64,000 nt of DNA, from contig NZ_CP012373.2 of the NCBI RefSeq assembly GCF_001305575.3, forward strand, positions 3,982,799 to 4,046,798. The letters run 5' to 3'. The notes beneath the pieces are model-generated. The model had not been told where the DNA came from. It worked only from the letters and a program-made list of their open reading frames with translations, and did no database searches. Source of the stretch: Beggiatoa leptomitoformis (lineage in GTDB: Bacteria; Pseudomonadota; Gammaproteobacteria; Beggiatoales; Beggiatoaceae). The position numbers were made by a program, and so were the translations under genes. The number at the start of each line of letters is the position of its first letter. Positions within the stretch are counted from its first letter, which is position 1. Below, one piece after another: positions 53,438 through 62,300 of this stretch.

Positions 53438-54915
53438 AGATAAACAGCCACGCACAGAAGCCCACACAAGCGGATATTGATTTGTTAAGTCATTGGGTGA
53501 TGATATTGCCCGCTAAAGTGTTGGAAACCGCACCCGATTTTCCGTATATAGATGTTTTTAAACAGCGTTATTTGCGTCGTCATCAGCATCAAGAAAGTCC
53601 ATTGGTCATAGAATTGCCTAATCCTAGTGCGAGCTTGGTAACGTTGGGGTTTTCTCCTGAGATTCATGCGCCGTTTGAGTGTTTAACTCTTGCAAGACAG
53701 TTGGTTACAAATCATGTTGTTTATCATCCGCAGGTGTTAGGGATTTGTATTGCGGGCTTTGCTGAACCGTTTGCTATGCAGTTAGCCGAGGCGATTATTG
53801 CGGCTGCATTAGCGGCCGTCGCGGAGATGCCTACATTTAAAAATCATGCTAAATCAATTAATAATACGTTTTCGCAAGTGGAGTTATATGGGGTTAGTTC
53901 TCCTGATGAATTTGCACAAACACGCGCGGAGGCGGTTGGTAATAATCTGGCGCGTTATTTGTCTGTCTTGCCTGCGAATAAATTAACGCCGTTGTTGTAT
54001 CGGCAGAAGGTGGAGCGGTTAGCGGATGAGCATGGTTGGGAGAGTAAATTTTATGATTTGCAGGCCTTGCGCACAAAACATGCGGGTGCATTTCTCGCGG
54101 TCACACAGGCGAGCGAGACGATGGACGGCGGATTGTTGTTATTGCGTTATCGCCCTGTAAAGTTTAGTAAAAAAGTGGCATTAGTCGGGAAAGGGGTGTG
54201 TTTTGATACGGGGGGCGTGCATTTAAAAACCCGTGTTGCAATGGCGAATATGCACATGGATATGCAGGGCAGTGCGGTTGCGTTGGGTACGTTGTTGGCG
54301 TTAAGTTTGTTAAAGGTTGATTTTGCAGTTGATTGTTGGTTGGCGTTGGCTGAAAATCATATTAGTGCGTTGGCGTATAAATCAAATGATGTTGTGCAGG
54401 CTAGTAATGGATTAACGATTGAAATTACAGATAGTGATGCGGAAGGGCGTTTATTGCTTGCGGATGCGTTGGTGTTGGCGAGCGAGGAAAAACCTGATGT
54501 GATGATTGATTATGCAACCTTGACTTATGGTTGTGTGATTGCGTTAGGAACGGCTTATAGTGGTTTATTTTGTAATCGTGAAAATTTGTTGGCGTTGTTG
54601 GTGGAAACAGGGCGTTTATCAGGGGAACGGGTATGGGGGTTTCCGTGGGATGCGGATTATGATGCGCGGTTGCAAAGTGAGATAGCGGATATAAAACAAT
54701 GTCCAACGGATAATGAAGACAGTGAAGCTGACCATATTTATGCAACCCGTTTTTTAAGCCGTTTTGTTGACCCTGCAATTGCGTGGATACATATTGATTT
54801 ATCTAGCCATTATCATGAGGATGGATTGGCACATATTCCAACGGCGGTAACGGGGTTTGGTGTGCGTTATACGGTGCATTTGTTACGACAACAGGGTTTG
54901 TTATCGCTGGTTTAA
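53434..54915 (+). CDS. M17-family leucyl aminopeptidase
   Basis: A 493-residue two-metal aminopeptidase. The catalytic domain shows VALVGKGVCFDTGGVHLKT, MANMHMDMQGSAVALG and DSDAEGRLLLADALVLAS; the usual NTDAEGRL reads DSDAEGRL, with metal residues kept. The N-terminal domain is shorter and divergent, as in the second M17 branch (PepB/LAP2-like) rather than classic PepA. It overlaps pspC by 4 bases (ATGA), an unusual pairing that suggests co-expression with the envelope stress genes. Confidence 0.9.
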   Translation: MKINSHAQKPTQADIDLLSHWVMILPAKVLETAPDFPYIDVFKQRYLRRHQHQESPLVIELPNPSASLVTLGFSPEIHAPFECLTLARQLVTNHVVYHPQVLGICIAGFAEPFAMQLAEAIIAAALAAVAEMPTFKNHAKSINNTFSQVELYGVSSPDEFAQTRAEAVGNNLARYLSVLPANKLTPLLYRQKVERLADEHGWESKFYDLQALRTKHAGAFLAVTQASETMDGGLLLLRYRPVKFSKKVALVGKGVCFDTGGVHLKTRVAMANMHMDMQGSAVALGTLLALSLLKVDFAVDCWLALAENHISALAYKSNDVVQASNGLTIEITDSDAEGRLLLADALVLASEEKPDVMIDYATLTYGCVIALGTAYSGLFCNRENLLALLVETGRLSGERVWGFPWDADYDARLQSEIADIKQCPTDNEDSEADHIYATRFLSRFVDPAIAWIHIDLSSHYHEDGLAHIPTAVTGFGVRYTVHLLRQQGLLSLV

Positions 54916-54982
54916 AATAGTCTGAATCAGAATTTATTGGGTTTTCAGGATTTAACATAAAATTTTGATTCAGATAGTCTTT
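54914..54982. repeat. short TCTGAATCAGGA-family palindrome
   Basis: TAGTCTGAATCAGAATTTAT and TTTTGATTCAGATAGTC are inverted copies around a 30-base centre. It separates the convergent aminopeptidase and ABC ATPase genes and reaches into their stop codons. Confidence 0.7.
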
Positions 54983-55763
54983 ATGTAATGCGACTGGCTA
55001 AAAATTGGCGACAGCGTTCAGAGGTGGGGGCGTAAAAAACGGCTTGAGGTGTTCCTTGTTCTTCAATAACACCTTGATGTAGAAATAATACTTTTGAAGA
55101 AACTTCTCGCGCAAATCCCATTTCGTGGGTCACGACTATCATCGTGCGTCCTTCAGTGGCTAAGTCGGTCATCACTTTTAAAACATCGCCTACTAATTCA
55201 GGGTCTAATGCTGATGTCGGTTCATCAAAGAGCATAACATCAGGATTCATGGCTAGGGCGCGCGCAATGGCTGCACGTTGTTGTTGTCCGCCAGACATGT
55301 TGATTGGATAGTAGTGTTTACGCTCATAAATACCGACTTTTTTTAGTAAATATTCTGCACGTTCGATGGCTTCTTTGCGGGGAATACGCAGGACATGAAT
55401 AGGGGCTTCAATAATATTTTCTAAAACGGTCAGGTGCGACCAGAGGTTAAAACTTTGAAAAACCATGCTAAGGCGGGAACGAATGCGTTCTACTTGTTTT
55501 GGGCTACTGGGTTTTAATGAGCCGTCGCGTTGTTGGGTCATGGCTAACGTTTCGCCATTAACGCTGATTGTCCCTTGATTGGGAATTTCTAGTAGATTAA
55601 TACAGCGTAAAAAGGTGCTTTTCCCTGAGCCTGATGAGCCTATCATGGAGATAACATCGCCTTTTTGGGCGGTGAGTGAAACGCCTTTAAGCACTTCTAG
55701 TGAGCCAAATTGTTTGTGTAGGTTGTCTATAACAAGGGCTGGGGGTTCAGGCGGTTCGGTCAT
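54981..55763 (-). CDS. polar amino-acid ABC transporter ATP-binding protein (HisP/GlnQ type)
   Basis: A 260-residue ABC ATPase. Walker A is GSSGSGKST, the signature [17 protein letters not shown], Walker [17 protein letters not shown], and the H-loop [32 protein letters not shown] with [15 protein letters not shown] matches HisP of the histidine/arginine uptake group. Permease and binding-protein genes are not adjacent, so it may serve a system coded elsewhere. It ends the minus-strand signalling cluster, 23 bases after a CZB gene. Confidence 0.9.
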   Translation of the reverse strand: MTEPPEPPALVIDNLHKQFGSLEVLKGVSLTAQKGDVISMIGSSGSGKSTFLRCINLLEIPNQGTISVNGETLAMTQQRDGSLKPSSPKQVERIRSRLSMVFQSFNLWSHLTVLENIIEAPIHVLRIPRKEAIERAEYLLKKVGIYERKHYYPINMSGGQQQRAAIARALAMNPDVMLFDEPTSALDPELVGDVLKVMTDLATEGRTMIVVTHEMGFAREVSSKVLFLHQGVIEEQGTPQAVFYAPTSERCRQFLASRIT

Positions 55764-55786
55764 GGTAATTTGCTCTGAATGTGGGG

Positions 55787-56149
55787 CTAGCGGTCTAATT
55801 CATCTAGGTCGAGTAATTTTCTGGAGATAACATTAGAAAGAATGTGCATTTCAGTGACAATTTTATGCACGGCTTCCATATCCCCTGCTTTTTTTAGTTC
55901 TAGGGCTTGTTTGCTGATTTGGTGAAACCGTTCATGTGGTTCAAATAGGCTGGTAAAAATATTGTTGGCAATGGTATTTTTTAAATTATCCACTTCGGTT
56001 TGACCTTCGCCATATAACCATTTGCCCAATTTGCAGTCGTGGCAGTCTGTGCCTTGAAACTCGCCTTTGTCGTTTAAGGTTGCGTCAATTTTTTTAAGGT
56101 ATTGCACATGGTCATTTAAGCGCATAAGGAAAAATGCTTTGCTTGCCAT
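55787..56149 (-). CDS. stand-alone CZB (chemoreceptor zinc-binding) protein
   Basis: A 120-residue protein consisting only of a CZB domain. The predicted zinc ligands are His14 (LNDHVQYLK), Cys39 (CKLGKWLYG), His72 and His76 (PHERFHQ). CZB domains usually sit at the end of chemoreceptors or diguanylate cyclases and sense zinc or hypochlorous acid through the Zn-Cys bond. Cys36 gives it an extra thiol (CHDCKLGKW) lacking in its paralogue at 58285. In the GTPase/Roadblock cluster it is probably an input or adaptor. Confidence 0.88.
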   Translation of the reverse strand: MASKAFFLMRLNDHVQYLKKIDATLNDKGEFQGTDCHDCKLGKWLYGEGQTEVDNLKNTIANNIFTSLFEPHERFHQISKQALELKKAGDMEAVHKIVTEMHILSNVISRKLLDLDELDR

Positions 56150-56193
56150 AATTTATCATGTCCTTTATCAAGGCGGTTTTTATCGTTAAGAAG

Positions 56194-56742
56194 TTATTCT
56201 TGGATTCGTAAACAGGGGTCTAAGGAAAACATTAATGCTTGTATCAGTAAAGAAACATCGCGTTTTGAGCGTGCATCCACATCAAATAGCGGTGGTTTTA
56301 TATTAAATTTTTTTAGCCGTTCATGGTAGTCTGCAATGCGTGGTTTTGTGTGTACATCCATTCGTGTAATGCCTATAGCTACCCGTGTTTTTTGAATAAA
56401 ATCGGCAAATTTTTCCACAAAAAAAGCTAAATCATCTAGTGGATTGGCGCGGGCGTTGTCGATGAGAATGATTAGCCCTAATCCGCCCTCGGTTAGTATA
56501 TCCCACATAAAGTTAAAGCGTTCTTGTCCCGGTGTGCCGTAGAGGTGAATTTTATCCTGATTGGGTAAACGAATCACGCCATAATCTAGGGCAACGGTGA
56601 TAGTTTCTTTATAGCGGTGTCCTTCGTTGCGCTCGCGGGCTTTAGCTTCGGTAGTAACGACGGGAATATCGCTGAGTGCTGCAATAGCGGTTGATTTTCC
56701 CGCACCTGATGGACCTGTAAAAATTAGTTTGTAGTTGCTCAT
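56194..56742 (-). CDS. MglA-like small GTPase
   Basis: A 182-residue Ras-like GTPase of the bacterial Roadblock-associated type (COG2229). G1 is GPSGAGKST (10-18), the switch-2 region HLYGTPGQERFNFMWDIL with DxxG replaced by YGTPG, and G4 reads TRMD instead of NKxD, as in many MglA-like proteins. A Roadblock protein that could serve as its regulator is coded upstream in the same strand cluster. The pseudo-receiver gene ends 13 bases before it. Confidence 0.85.
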   Translation of the reverse strand: MSNYKLIFTGPSGAGKSTAIAALSDIPVVTTEAKARERNEGHRYKETITVALDYGVIRLPNQDKIHLYGTPGQERFNFMWDILTEGGLGLIILIDNARANPLDDLAFFVEKFADFIQKTRVAIGITRMDVHTKPRIADYHERLKKFNIKPPLFDVDARSKRDVSLLIQALMFSLDPCLRIQE

Positions 56743-56755
56743 GGTGTTTTATCGC

Positions 56756-57952
56756 TTAGAGTTTGCCGCGTAAATGGGATAGAACCCGTTGTAATAATCC
56801 GCGTGTCGCAGGTGGGGTCGCGGGCGCGTCAGACGGAATTTGTTCTGTGCGTTTTTCTTGGTTTGTCAGTTTTATGGCAGTTGCGGCACTGTAAAGCGCG
56901 AAAACATAGCGTTGACGTATGTTTAGCAGGTTAGCCGTTTCTATCAGGGTACAGGATTGTGTTACCCAAATCGCCGTAATTTCCATCGCATGGGGTGTTA
57001 GTTCTAAGCGGGTAAAATTGGGCCAATGTGTCAGTGTAACGGCTTTGTTAATATCCGTGCCTTCAGGTATGCGCCCGCGTGCTGTCCAGAGGGTAATTTT
57101 CCATAAAAAACTTTCTAGGGCTTGGCGGTTAAACTGTTCTTTATTTAAGAGTTGTTCTAGTTCTTTTTGGGCAAGTGGTGCGGTTCTTAAGCGGGTGGTG
57201 TTGCTTAAGGGCATGAGTGTCATGGTGCGCAGTTTACTGTCGGTAAAGTTTTTACTGAATAAAATCACTTCTTCGTCGGGCAGGATAATAACGGGTTCGG
57301 CAAATCCTTGTAGTAGGAGTGCGGGGGCTTGTAGTTGTCGCGCTTGTGCGAAAGCTTTTTCAAAAAAACCTTGTAAGTAGTTTTGAGGGTTGTAATACAC
57401 CCGTTGGTAGGTATCGGGAATTGTTGGGTTTATGTCTTCTGTATGTCCGCAGAGGATGTGCAGATGTTCTTCTTCTTGTTCTAGGGCGAGTGTACTGGCA
57501 AGACGCACATCATGTTCAGGTTCGGCAATCAGGGGGGCGACAACGGGCGGTATCGTTGTTGAGGAAAAAGCTTGTTGTTTCAATTGCGTTAATGCTGTCA
57601 ATAATTTGTCAATTTCAATGGGTTTTTTAACAAAACTGCTGGCTTTGTCTAGGTCTGCTGGGGCTTGTAGTGCTAATACGATGGTGGGTAAATGGGGGTT
57701 TTGATGGCGATATTCCTTCCAGACCGTTTCGGCATTGATGCTATCTCTGTCAAAAATGCCCGCTTCTGCAAGGTTTATATTATCGACTAACATAAAATTG
57801 CCATGTCCCGGTCCTTTAAATACCAGTTCTAATAGGTGGCGTGCCTGTTTATCTACCCCTAGCACGGCAATTTGTAAGGGGTTTTGGGTTCTTTGGTACA
57901 TTTTAGGAGAGGGGGAGGCGTGCAGTAACACGTCCATAGATTGTCCATACAC
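56756..57952 (-). CDS. pseudo-receiver protein of unknown function in the GTPase cluster
   Basis: A 398-residue soluble protein with no clear family. Residues about 26-125 look like a receiver fold: QIAVLGVDKQARHLLELVF, an Asp near AGIFDRDS, and a KP motif FVKKPIEIDKLL at the right distance. The usual acidic pair after strand 1 is missing, so phosphorylation is doubtful. The rest is mixed, with ALESFLWKITLWTARGRIPE and AIWVTQSCTLIETANLLNIR, suggesting a helical C-terminal output. The frame opens with GTG at 57952; in-frame ATGs at 57937 and 57901 are alternatives and none has a good binding site. Coupled to the GTPase gene. Confidence 0.6.
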   Translation of the reverse strand: MYGQSMDVLLHASPSPKMYQRTQNPLQIAVLGVDKQARHLLELVFKGPGHGNFMLVDNINLAEAGIFDRDSINAETVWKEYRHQNPHLPTIVLALQAPADLDKASSFVKKPIEIDKLLTALTQLKQQAFSSTTIPPVVAPLIAEPEHDVRLASTLALEQEEEHLHILCGHTEDINPTIPDTYQRVYYNPQNYLQGFFEKAFAQARQLQAPALLLQGFAEPVIILPDEEVILFSKNFTDSKLRTMTLMPLSNTTRLRTAPLAQKELEQLLNKEQFNRQALESFLWKITLWTARGRIPEGTDINKAVTLTHWPNFTRLELTPHAMEITAIWVTQSCTLIETANLLNIRQRYVFALYSAATAIKLTNQEKRTEQIPSDAPATPPATRGLLQRVLSHLRGKL

Positions 57953-58284
57953 TCGTTGGTGGTAGAAAAAGTCTTTATCATTTCATCCCTGCGATATAAG
58001 AAGATGAATGATATTTGTTATTTTGAAGAGCCAAAAACATGCCAGCCATTAGTTGGCTAAGTTAAGATTTTCAAAATTAACAGAATTAACAGAATTTAAA
58101 AGCCCAAAAGTTAAAAAATGCTGTTTTTAAATGCCGAAAATTCTGGTAATCCAGTGAATGTTGGTTTAGACAATATACTTTTGCAAGAAGTCTATTCTTT
58201 AAGGGAAGTGCAGAGAGGCTTTTTTGATATTTACTAGCGGTGGATTCAGGGGCGAACCCACCGATATTTAGATATTAAGTCGGT
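57953..58284. other. gene-free stretch inside the signalling cluster
   Basis: No gene is seen in these 332 bases. They contain a diverged member of the TCTGAATCAGGA repeat (58062-58176). The promoter for the pseudo-receiver gene may lie near its left end. Confidence 0.5.
58062..58176. repeat. highly diverged TCTGAATCAGGA-family repeat
   Basis: AAGATTTTCAAAATTAACAG and the nine-base step AACAGAATTAACAGAATTT mark the left half. CCGAAAATTCTGGTAATCC and GGTTTAGACAATA mark the right half, with TTTTTAAA joining. The outer arms have largely decayed. Confidence 0.55.
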
Positions 58285-58647
58285 CTAACTCAGTTTATCT
58301 AATTCTAGTAGTTTTGTTGTGAGTGTATTAGACAGAATGTGCATTTCGGTCATTGCCGCTTGCGCACCCGCTTCATTGCCTACTTTTTTACATTCTAGTG
58401 CTTTATGTCCTGCCGCATGAAATTGTTCATGTGGCCCTAACATACTGTCATATATTGCTTTCGCCTTAGCGTAATCTTGTAATGCGGCGATTTCGTCCAG
58501 TGCTTCACCATAAATCCACTTGCCCAACTTACAGTCCTGGTGCGTTGAGCCCAGAAAATCGCTTTCACTTTTTAAGGCAGCATCCATTTTCCGTAAGTAT
58601 TGTATATGGTCGTTTAGCCTGAGCATAAAAAATGCCTTATTAGCCAT
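58285..58647 (-). CDS. stand-alone CZB (chemoreceptor zinc-binding) protein, second paralogue
   Basis: A 120-residue paralogue of the protein at 55787, nearly the same length and alignable throughout. Predicted zinc ligands are His14, Cys39 (CKLGKWIYG), His73 and His77 (PHEQFHAAGH). Position 36 is His instead of Cys. It lies 42 bases after the Roadblock gene on the same strand and probably shares its transcript. Confidence 0.88.
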   Translation of the reverse strand: MANKAFFMLRLNDHIQYLRKMDAALKSESDFLGSTHQDCKLGKWIYGEALDEIAALQDYAKAKAIYDSMLGPHEQFHAAGHKALECKKVGNEAGAQAAMTEMHILSNTLTTKLLELDKLS

Positions 58648-58689
58648 CAGCAGAACTCCATTGTTACATCAGTTGTAATAAACCATAAA

Positions 58690-59052
58690 TTACATGATTT
58701 TACTAATCGATGCGGCAGCACGTTTAACATCTAAGAAAATTAATCCTAACTTTGCCGTTGGTTTTGCAACCACAGAGACAACCGTATCAGGACCTGCATG
58801 AGTTAATAATACATAGCCTTTATCTCCTTTGATTAAGACTTGCTCTAATTCTCCCCGCCCCAATTCATGCGCCGTTCGATCACCTAATGACAACATTGCT
58901 GCCGCCATTGCACCAACCCGATCTTCATCCATTGTACTGGGGAGCATTGCAGACATTATTAATCCATCCGTAGAAATGACCGCCGACGCTTCTATATCAG
59001 CCGATGTGCCATTTAGTTCACTTAAAATAGAACGAAGCATTTCTTCACGCAT
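58690..59052 (-). CDS. Roadblock/LC7 domain protein (MglB-like)
   Basis: A 120-residue Roadblock/LC7 protein from the ATG at 59052 (AAGGAG 8 bases upstream); an upstream ATG at 59097 lacks a site. Pattern: LSELNGTSADIEASAVISTD, GLIMSAMLP, AAMLSLGDRTAHELGRGELE, QVLIKGDKGYVLLTHAG. In bacteria such proteins act as GTPase-activating or nucleotide-exchange partners for MglA-type GTPases, one of which is coded about 2 kb downstream. Polarity, motility or complex-switching role is inferred. Confidence 0.88.
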   Translation of the reverse strand: MREEMLRSILSELNGTSADIEASAVISTDGLIMSAMLPSTMDEDRVGAMAAAMLSLGDRTAHELGRGELEQVLIKGDKGYVLLTHAGPDTVVSVVAKPTAKLGLIFLDVKRAAASISKIM

Positions 59053-59332
59053 TGCATACTCCTTAAAATATATGAGATTTCCTAATCTACCAACCAATCA
59101 AACTGAATGACAGAGTTGCCTGTAGTGTTAATGCAATATAGCCACTGTTATCAATATGACAGATAAACAAAAAACAGGGTGAATATCGCTTTTCAGGCTC
59201 ATTATAGTACGGTATTTGCTAGAATTGTGCAGAGTTTGCGTGCGTTAGTATTTGCTAAAATACTAACGCAGTTTACCATGTTTAAAAAGTGCTTCTGAAC
59301 AAAGATGATATGTTAAACATATCTTGTCTTTC

Positions 59333-62300
59333 CTAACGCCGTTTTATTACCAGCAATGTGATGTCATCTAAAATAGGTTCTTGGTCTAAATGTCGATGTA
59401 CATCGTTAATAACGGCTTGTTTAACTGCCTCTGCCCCTAAAGACCATGTATTTTTAACCACTGCACATAAACGCGGAATGCCATAAAGCTGTTTAGTTGA
59501 ACTGCGGGCTTCTGTGATGCCATCGGTATAAAGTACGATGCCTTCTCCTTGTGCAAGGGGTAATTCAATATGTTGTAAATAATCGTGAATATCATTTTCT
59601 AAGCCGACGGGAAAGCCTAAGTTAAACGTGTCAATGCGTTCTAACGAACCATCACGATGAACCAATAATACTTCCTCATGTTGTCCACATAAACGTAAGA
59701 CCCCCGCTTGATAATCTAATAGGGATAAAGAAAGATTTTTATCTGATTGCATCCGTTGTACATTGGCGTAAATAGCGCGGTTAATAACGGCTAAAAATGA
59801 TTCTAAGCTATCTACTTGATTTTCTAATAAGGTGCGTACTGCCATTTGTACCATCAGCATTAACACACCGCTTTCTAAGCCATGCCCTGTCACATCACCA
59901 ATTCCACAAACAACCCGCCCATTTTGTTGTAAAACATCATAATAATCGCCACCTACTTCTTCCGCAGGTTGCATAAAACCGACAATTTCTAAGGCTTGAA
60001 TTTCATCTAATTCTGCTGTTTTTGGTAGCAGCATTTGCTGTAATCGTTGTGTGACTTCTAGTTCTGCACCCATCCGACTGTTTTCCGCGCTAAGTTTCTG
60101 GTTTAAAGCAGTAATTGCGGCATTTGCATGGGCTAGTTGTACTGTGCGTTGTGTAACAAGGGTTTCTAGTTCATCCGCATGATTGCGAATGGCAAGGCGT
60201 GTTTGTTCTAATTCGGCAATAAAGCGCGCATTTTCTAATGAAATGGCAATTTGTGAGCATAATAATTTAATCACGGTTAAACGTTCAGGTGTAAATGTGC
60301 CGGTGGTTAAATTATTTTCTAAATACAACACGCCAATCAGGTTTTGATGATAAACCAGTGGTACACACAATACCGATTTGGGTTGTTTTTGTAGTGTGTA
60401 AGGGTCGCTTGCAAAAATATCATCTTGACACGCATCTGCTAAAACAACAGGCATTTGTGTACGTGATACATAGGTTACGACAGCCGTCGATAAACATAAG
60501 GCAGGTTCTTGGCAATGCACTTTTTCTAAAGGCATATTTTCCAATAACGTTATGTTTTCTAAGCTAACCGAGCCATAAGCTTCTAATACTAATTGTCCCT
60601 GTTTTTTTAAGATTAACCAGCCTTCTTCTGCACCTGCATTTTCTATCGCAATGCGCATTAAACGACTGAGTAATTGGTCAAACACAAATTCGCCAGAAAT
60701 CGCTTGCGAGGCTTTGATAACACTGGCTAAATCGAGTTGACTTTTTGCACCAAAGGTTACAAAGGAATTTGTGCCGTATGCGGTAACGGTTGCTGTATTT
60801 TGGGTTTCAACAGGATATACACGATTTTCATGCAAATTACTTAATAATTGTGGGTAAGCCGCTTCTAAACTGGCAACCTTGCGTGTTGCTCCCCATAGGT
60901 AATAGCCGTATTGCGCTTTTTTCATATAAATCTGGGCAATATCCGTTTTACCACGCGCTAACCAAAATTTAGCCGCTAGTTCATTCGCAATGGCTTCATT
61001 TTGCGTATATTCATACTGATTTGCAGAGGCAATGGCTTGATCGTAGTTATCCATTGCGGCGAGTGCTGCATTTTGTAAGCGCGCCATTTCCGCAGCAATC
61101 AGTAGATATTTGTGTAAAAAATTGGGTTCGCAACTGTCCGCCCAGCGTTTCATTTGTTGTTGGTTAGCTTCTAAGCGTTGCCAATACTGCGCCTGTTCCG
61201 TTGGGGAAAAATCGGGATAACAGGCAATAATGATTAAAGAGGTATAAAAGTTATGCTCGGCAATCGGGGCTAAGTTAATGAGTGCTTGAATTACATCGTC
61301 GGTATCTAAGGCAATTTCTAGGGCTTTATGATATTCGCCATACAGATACAAAACTTGGCACTTGGCAATGTAATAACGGCAAACAGGGGCAATATTCTTA
61401 TTTTTATGACAAATGGTTAAATAGTCTGCTTCGCTCAGTTGGTCAGTATTAAAGCCCTGTTTATCAATCGTGCGCCCTGTTAAATTCCAAATAATCAGTT
61501 GATAGCCTGTCATTGAATCAATCGCTAATTGATTTTTAGTTTTTTCAGCGAAATTCATATACTTTGGCAAATATTCTGTTAAAACAGAATCTAAAGTTTT
61601 ACCTTCATAAAACGCATGGGTCAATAAATGGACAAGGGTATAACCTGCAAATTGTAATTCTCCGCCGTCCACACCCGATTTAAACGCCTCTTCACTGATA
61701 GCATCTGCCTCACGCAAATGGCGTACCCAAATGAGGGACATATTCGCAAATAATTCCCATGCCTTGCATTTTTGTGCTAACCCATTGTAATAGTCGGCAA
61801 GTTTCATCCCAACAATGCCAAACGCATAAGCGGTTTGATAATCGCCTAATACCGCCCCTAACACGATGCCATAACAGGAATATCCCATTGCGGTTTCAAC
61901 CGAGTTTCCATAACATAAGGATAAATTTACAGATTTTGTAATAACGACATGTAATAACGGTGGATTAGAAAAATAGGTTGCACCGATTAAGTTATTGATT
62001 AAACGGATAGCAATTTGTTTTTCGGGTAATTGCATATCAGGCGCGTTGAGTAACACTGCAATAGAACGTTGTCCTAAATTTTCCGTGACTTGCGCCATTT
62101 CTTTTAATAGCACGGCGCGTAAATTATCTGTTGGTAAATCAATCCCTAATAGGCGCAAGGCTTGTCGCCCTGCTTCGGTCGCTAACACATATTGTGCTTG
62201 CATTGTATATTGAATAATCAAGGTGTTATAAATATCTGCTTTTTCTAACACCGTTTGTGCTTGAGCAATGGTTTCACGGATTAATTGTTCAGACTCGGAA

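Noticed and set aside
56953-57704. several plus-strand frames opposite the pseudo-receiver gene
   Set aside because: They overlap one another in different frames, are Cys/Ser/Arg-rich and lack family features, as expected for shadows.
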